In this document: piece by piece, positions 61,178 through 64,000 of the stretch
How the letters are laid out: each line of letters opens with the position of its first letter
Numbering within the stretch: the stretch's first letter is position 1
DNA from: an uncultured Ruegeria sp.
Lineage (GTDB): Bacteria; Pseudomonadota; Alphaproteobacteria; Rhodobacterales; Rhodobacteraceae
DNA: 64,000 nt
Assembly: GCF_947500045.1 (NCBI RefSeq)
Contig: NZ_CANMQQ010000006.1
Location: forward strand, 62,001 to 126,000
Reading direction: 5' to 3'
The notes under the pieces: model-generated
Database searches by the model: none
The model's input: the letters and a program-made list of their open reading frames with translations, nothing else
Told to the model about the DNA's origin: nothing
Translations under genes and position numbers: made by a program

Positions 61178-61210
61178 CTGGACTTAAGCCGCCACCCGTT
61201 CTGGCCCTAA
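61178..61210 (+). promoter_or_regulatory. Two TauR-box repeats upstream of xsc
   Basis: CTGGACTTAA (61178-61187), an exact match to the TauR consensus CTGGACYTAA, and CTGGCCCTAA (61201-61210) with one change form direct repeats 23 bp apart. They are 85-117 bp before the xsc start, an activator position. TATGAT at 61275-61280 is a possible -10. Confidence 0.7.
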
Positions 61211-61294
61211 CGCCACGGACACCTGTGCGCCAAAACCGACCAGAAACAGGGGCGCCAGACCCCGTGCCAGCCATCTATGATCGGAGATACGCAG

Positions 61295-63070
61295 ATGAAG
61301 ATGACCACCGAAGAAGCCTTTGTCAAAACTTTGCAGATGCATGGGATCGAACATGCGTTCGGTATCATCGGCTCGGCCATGATGCCCATTTCTGACATTT
61401 TTGAGAAAGCTGGTATCACTTTTTGGGATTGCGCGCATGAAGGTTCAGGCGGAATGATGGCCGATGGCTATACCCGCGCGACCGGAAAAATGTCGATGAT
61501 GATCGCTCAGAACGGCCCCGGCATCACCAACTTTGTCACCGCTGTTAAAACTGCCTACTGGAACCACACTCCGCTGCTGCTGGTCACTCCGCAGGCCGCC
61601 AACAAGACCATGGGTCAGGGCGGTTTCCAGGAGATGGAGCAGATGCGCATGTTCGCGGACTGCGTTTGCTACCAGGAAGAAGTGCGCGACCCCAGCCGCA
61701 TGGCCGAGGTTCTGAGCCGCGTGATCATGAACGCCAAGCGCGCATCGGCACCTGCGCAAATCAATGTCCCGCGTGACTTCTTTACTCAGGTTGTCGATAT
61801 CGAACTGCCTGCTGTAGTTGAATTCGAACTGCCTTCGGGCGGCGCATCGGCAGTATCCGAAGCTGCAGCACTGCTGTCGAACGCAAAGAACCCCGTCATC
61901 CTGAACGGTGCTGGTACGGTTTTGTCGAAAGGCGGCATTGAAGCTTCGAAAGCACTAGCCGAGCGTCTGGATGCCCCGGTTTGCGTTGGCTACCAGCACA
62001 ACGACGCCTTCCCCGGATCGCACCCGCTGTTCGCTGGCCCGCTTGGCTACAACGGCTCGAAAGCCGGTATGCAGTTGATCAAGGAAGCCGACGTGGTTCT
62101 GTGCCTCGGTACCCGTCTGAACCCCTTCTCGACCCTGCCGGGCTACGGAATGGAATACTGGCCTGCAGACGCGAAGATCATTCAGGTCGACATCAACCCC
62201 GACCGTATCGGCCTGACCAAGAAGGTCTCGGTTGGTATCGTGGGTGATGCAGCAACTGTTGCTACTAACATCCTGAACCAACTGTCTGATACAGCTGGTG
62301 ACGAAGGTCGTGATGCGCGCAAGGCGAAGATCGCTGAAACCAAGTCGCGCTGGGCGCAAGAGCTGACTTCGATGGATCACGAGCAAGACGATCCGGGCAC
62401 CACCTGGAACGAACGCGCCCGCGCTGACAAGCCCGATTGGTTGAGCCCGCGCAAAGCATGGCGTGCGATCCAGTCCGCCCTGCCGAAAGAGGCAATCATT
62501 TCGTCCGATATCGGCAACAACTGTGCCATTGGTAACGCCTATCCATCGTTTGAAGAAGGCCGCAAGTATCTGGCCCCCGGCCTGTTTGGCCCCTGCGGCT
62601 ATGGCCTGCCGTCAGTAATCGGTGCCAAAATTGGCTGCCCGGATGTTCCGGTTGTTGGTTTCTCGGGCGACGGTGCCTTCGGCATCGCGGTCACTGAACT
62701 GACTGCGATCGGTCGCGAAGAATGGCCCGCCGTCACTCAGGTTGTGTTCCGCAACTATCAGTGGGGTGCGGAAAAGCGCAACTCGACGCTCTGGTTCGAT
62801 GACAACTTCGTCGGCACCGAACTGGACACCAAGGTATCTTATGCAGGTATCGCAGAGGCCTGCGGCCTGAAAGGCGTCGTGGCCCGTACCATGGACGAAC
62901 TGACCGCCGCGCTGAGCCAGGCGGTCGAAGATCAGAAGAACGGCATCACCACCCTGATCGAAGCAATGATCAACCAGGAACTGGGTGAGCCCTTCCGTCG
63001 CGACGCGATGAAGAATCCGGTTGAGGTTGCCGGTATCGACGCAAGCGACATGCGTCCGCAGCAAGTTTGA
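61295..63070 (+). CDS. xsc: Sulfoacetaldehyde acetyltransferase
   Basis: A 591-residue ThDP enzyme. It begins MKMTTEEAFVKTLQMHGIEH, has the ThDP-activating Glu in CAHEGSGGMMADGY, and the ThDP/Mg motif GFSGDGAFGIAVTEL with the following NYQWGAEK. Xsc cleaves sulfoacetaldehyde with phosphate to acetyl phosphate and sulfite, the common step for taurine, isethionate and sulfoacetate. GGAG 8 nt before ATG 61295 fixes the start. Codon use is strongly biased (expression-type), unlike most neighbours. TauR boxes lie upstream, and a SoeA-type gene follows. The acetyl phosphate can be used by the MaoC/PTA protein at 3558-4943. Confidence 0.95.
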   Translation: MKMTTEEAFVKTLQMHGIEHAFGIIGSAMMPISDIFEKAGITFWDCAHEGSGGMMADGYTRATGKMSMMIAQNGPGITNFVTAVKTAYWNHTPLLLVTPQAANKTMGQGGFQEMEQMRMFADCVCYQEEVRDPSRMAEVLSRVIMNAKRASAPAQINVPRDFFTQVVDIELPAVVEFELPSGGASAVSEAAALLSNAKNPVILNGAGTVLSKGGIEASKALAERLDAPVCVGYQHNDAFPGSHPLFAGPLGYNGSKAGMQLIKEADVVLCLGTRLNPFSTLPGYGMEYWPADAKIIQVDINPDRIGLTKKVSVGIVGDAATVATNILNQLSDTAGDEGRDARKAKIAETKSRWAQELTSMDHEQDDPGTTWNERARADKPDWLSPRKAWRAIQSALPKEAIISSDIGNNCAIGNAYPSFEEGRKYLAPGLFGPCGYGLPSVIGAKIGCPDVPVVGFSGDGAFGIAVTELTAIGREEWPAVTQVVFRNYQWGAEKRNSTLWFDDNFVGTELDTKVSYAGIAEACGLKGVVARTMDELTAALSQAVEDQKNGITTLIEAMINQELGEPFRRDAMKNPVEVAGIDASDMRPQQV

Positions 63071-63090
63071 TCGCTGTCAAAAACATAAGC

Positions 63091-63112
63091 CGGACCGGGT
63101 TTAGCCGGTCCG
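63091..63112 (+). terminator. Hairpin between xsc and the soeA-like gene
   Basis: CGGACCGG/CCGGTCCG with a 6-nt loop, 20 nt after the xsc stop, no T tract. It could reduce read-through to the next gene or protect the 3' end of the xsc message. Confidence 0.45.
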
Positions 63113-63241
63113 CGCACCCAAATACTGAAGGAAAAGGGCGATTGCGCTCTCTTCCTTTGAACGGTTGAGCCCGGCCTCATTCCGCTCCAGTGTGCTCAAC
63201 ACGATCAAGTACCAAGGCGAACCGCCACAGGGAGAGTAAGC

Positions 63242-64000
63242 GTGAACCAACAACCGGACCTCAACCTATCGCCACCGGTATCGGACGAGATTCGCCGCAC
63301 CACCTGCTACATGTGTGCCTGCCGCTGCGGTATCAACGTGCACATGAAGGATGGAAAGGTCGCCTATATCGAAGGCAATCGGGATCATCCGGTGAACAAA
63401 GGTGTTCTCTGCGCCAAGGGCAGTGCGGGGATCATGCAGGTGAATGCACCTTCACGGCTGCGTGCACCGCTGAAACGGGTCGGCCCACGTGGTTCGGGCG
63501 AATTCGAAGAGATCAGCTGGGACGAAGCACTTGATATCGCCGTTGGCTGGCTGAAGCCAATACGCGAGGACAACCCCGAAAAACTGGCTTTTTTCACCGG
63601 ACGCGACCAAAGCCAAAGCTTCACCAGCTTCTGGGCGCAAAACTTCGGCACCTGCAACTACGCAGCCCATGGCGGGTTCTGCTCGGTCAACATGGCGGCG
63701 GGCGGCATCTATACGATGGGCGGCGCGTTCTGGGAGTTCGGCCAGCCCGACTGGGATCATACCAAACTGTTCATGCTGTTCGGCGTGGCCGAAGATCACG
63801 ACAGCAACCCGATCAAGATGGGTATCGGCAAGATCAAGGCGCGCGGCGCGCGGGTGATTGGCGTGAACCCCATTCGCTCGGGCTATAATGCGGTCGCTGA
63901 TGATTGGGTCGGCATCACGCCCGGCACCGATGGGTTGTTCATCCTGTCGATGATCCACGTCCTGATGAAGGCGGGCAAGATCGACCTGGACTACCTCAGC
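63242..64000 (+). CDS. soeA: Molybdopterin (bis-MGD) oxidoreductase catalytic subunit, probably SoeA sulfite dehydrogenase (3' end outside window)
   Basis: The first 253 codons of a large molybdoenzyme are visible; the gene runs off the right edge. A GTG start at 63242 follows AGGGAGA at good spacing. The N-terminal [4Fe-4S] site is TTCYMCACRCGINVHMKDG with a later GVLCAKGSAG, followed by ISWDEALDIAVGWL, typical of the DMSO reductase family. There is no twin-arginine signal, so the enzyme faces the cytoplasm. In roseobacters SoeABC oxidises sulfite and lies next to xsc, so SoeA is the best match. soeB and soeC would be expected to the right. A formate dehydrogenase-like subunit is the alternative. 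Confidence 0.75.
   Translation, partial: MNQQPDLNLSPPVSDEIRRTTCYMCACRCGINVHMKDGKVAYIEGNRDHPVNKGVLCAKGSAGIMQVNAPSRLRAPLKRVGPRGSGEFEEISWDEALDIAVGWLKPIREDNPEKLAFFTGRDQSQSFTSFWAQNFGTCNYAAHGGFCSVNMAAGGIYTMGGAFWEFGQPDWDHTKLFMLFGVAEDHDSNPIKMGIGKIKARGARVIGVNPIRSGYNAVADDWVGITPGTDGLFILSMIHVLMKAGKIDLDYLS

Noticed and set aside
1-64000. CRISPR arrays, insertion sequences, phage genes, replication origin
   Set aside because: No spaced direct repeat arrays, transposases, integrases, phage structural genes or DnaA/ParB-type clusters were found in the window.

Overview
The window is about 59% GC, gene-dense and free of insertion sequences, CRISPR arrays and tRNA genes. The gene content points to a marine alphaproteobacterium of the Rhodobacterales, Roseobacter group. 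The main indicators are tauR-xsc next to a SoeA-type molybdoenzyme, a MaoC-phosphotransacetylase fusion beside ackA, ccoNOQP and ccoGHIS with fnrL and hemN, TRAP transporters, yejABEF, trcR (DUF1013) and a small SRP RNA.

Layout. 1-6.8 kb: the 3' end of a class III aminotransferase, hemP with a coupled unknown gene, gph, a MaoC/PTA-ackA acetyl-phosphate operon, and a di-heme cytochrome c peroxidase-like gene divergent from a Sel1-repeat gene. 6.8-16.2 kb: a six-gene operon (SsuD-like monooxygenase, aldo/keto reductase, flavin reductase, TRAP transporter) divergent from a GntR regulator and a Gfo/Idh/MocA gene, then an SLC13-type transporter. I read this as a candidate sulfoquinovose monooxygenase (sulfo-SMO) module. 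16.4-21.7 kb: secE, nusG, rplK and rplA, interrupted and flanked by lower-GC accessory genes (SGNH-like, methyltransferase, LicD-like). 21.7-34.3 kb: the cbb3 oxidase region (ccoSIHG, ccoPQON) with usp, fnrL and hemN, and three FNR boxes at its control points. 34.5-46.5 kb: an EF-G paralogue, yejFEBA, a membrane cytochrome c, pheA and small enzymes including nudC. 46.5-55.1 kb: a CpdB-like phosphoesterase, SRP RNA, rsgA, a cobalamin riboswitch with an orphan cysteine-rich gene, then dnaX-ybaB-recR. 55.1-59.6 kb: unknown and secreted proteins, RNase T2, trcR and an arsR-permease pair. 59.7-64 kb: tauR, xsc and the start of a SoeA-like gene.

Theme. Organosulfonates appear at both ends. The 6.8-16.2 kb module would release sulfite from a sulfo-sugar. 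Xsc would release sulfite and acetyl phosphate from sulfoacetaldehyde, SoeA-type enzyme would oxidise sulfite, and the MaoC/PTA-AckA pair can process acetyl phosphate. TauR-like direct repeats lie upstream of both tauR and xsc. The second theme is low-oxygen respiration, with an FnrL circuit connecting cbb3 oxidase, its assembly genes, anaerobic haem synthesis and a stress protein. All assignments come from reading the sequence without database searches.
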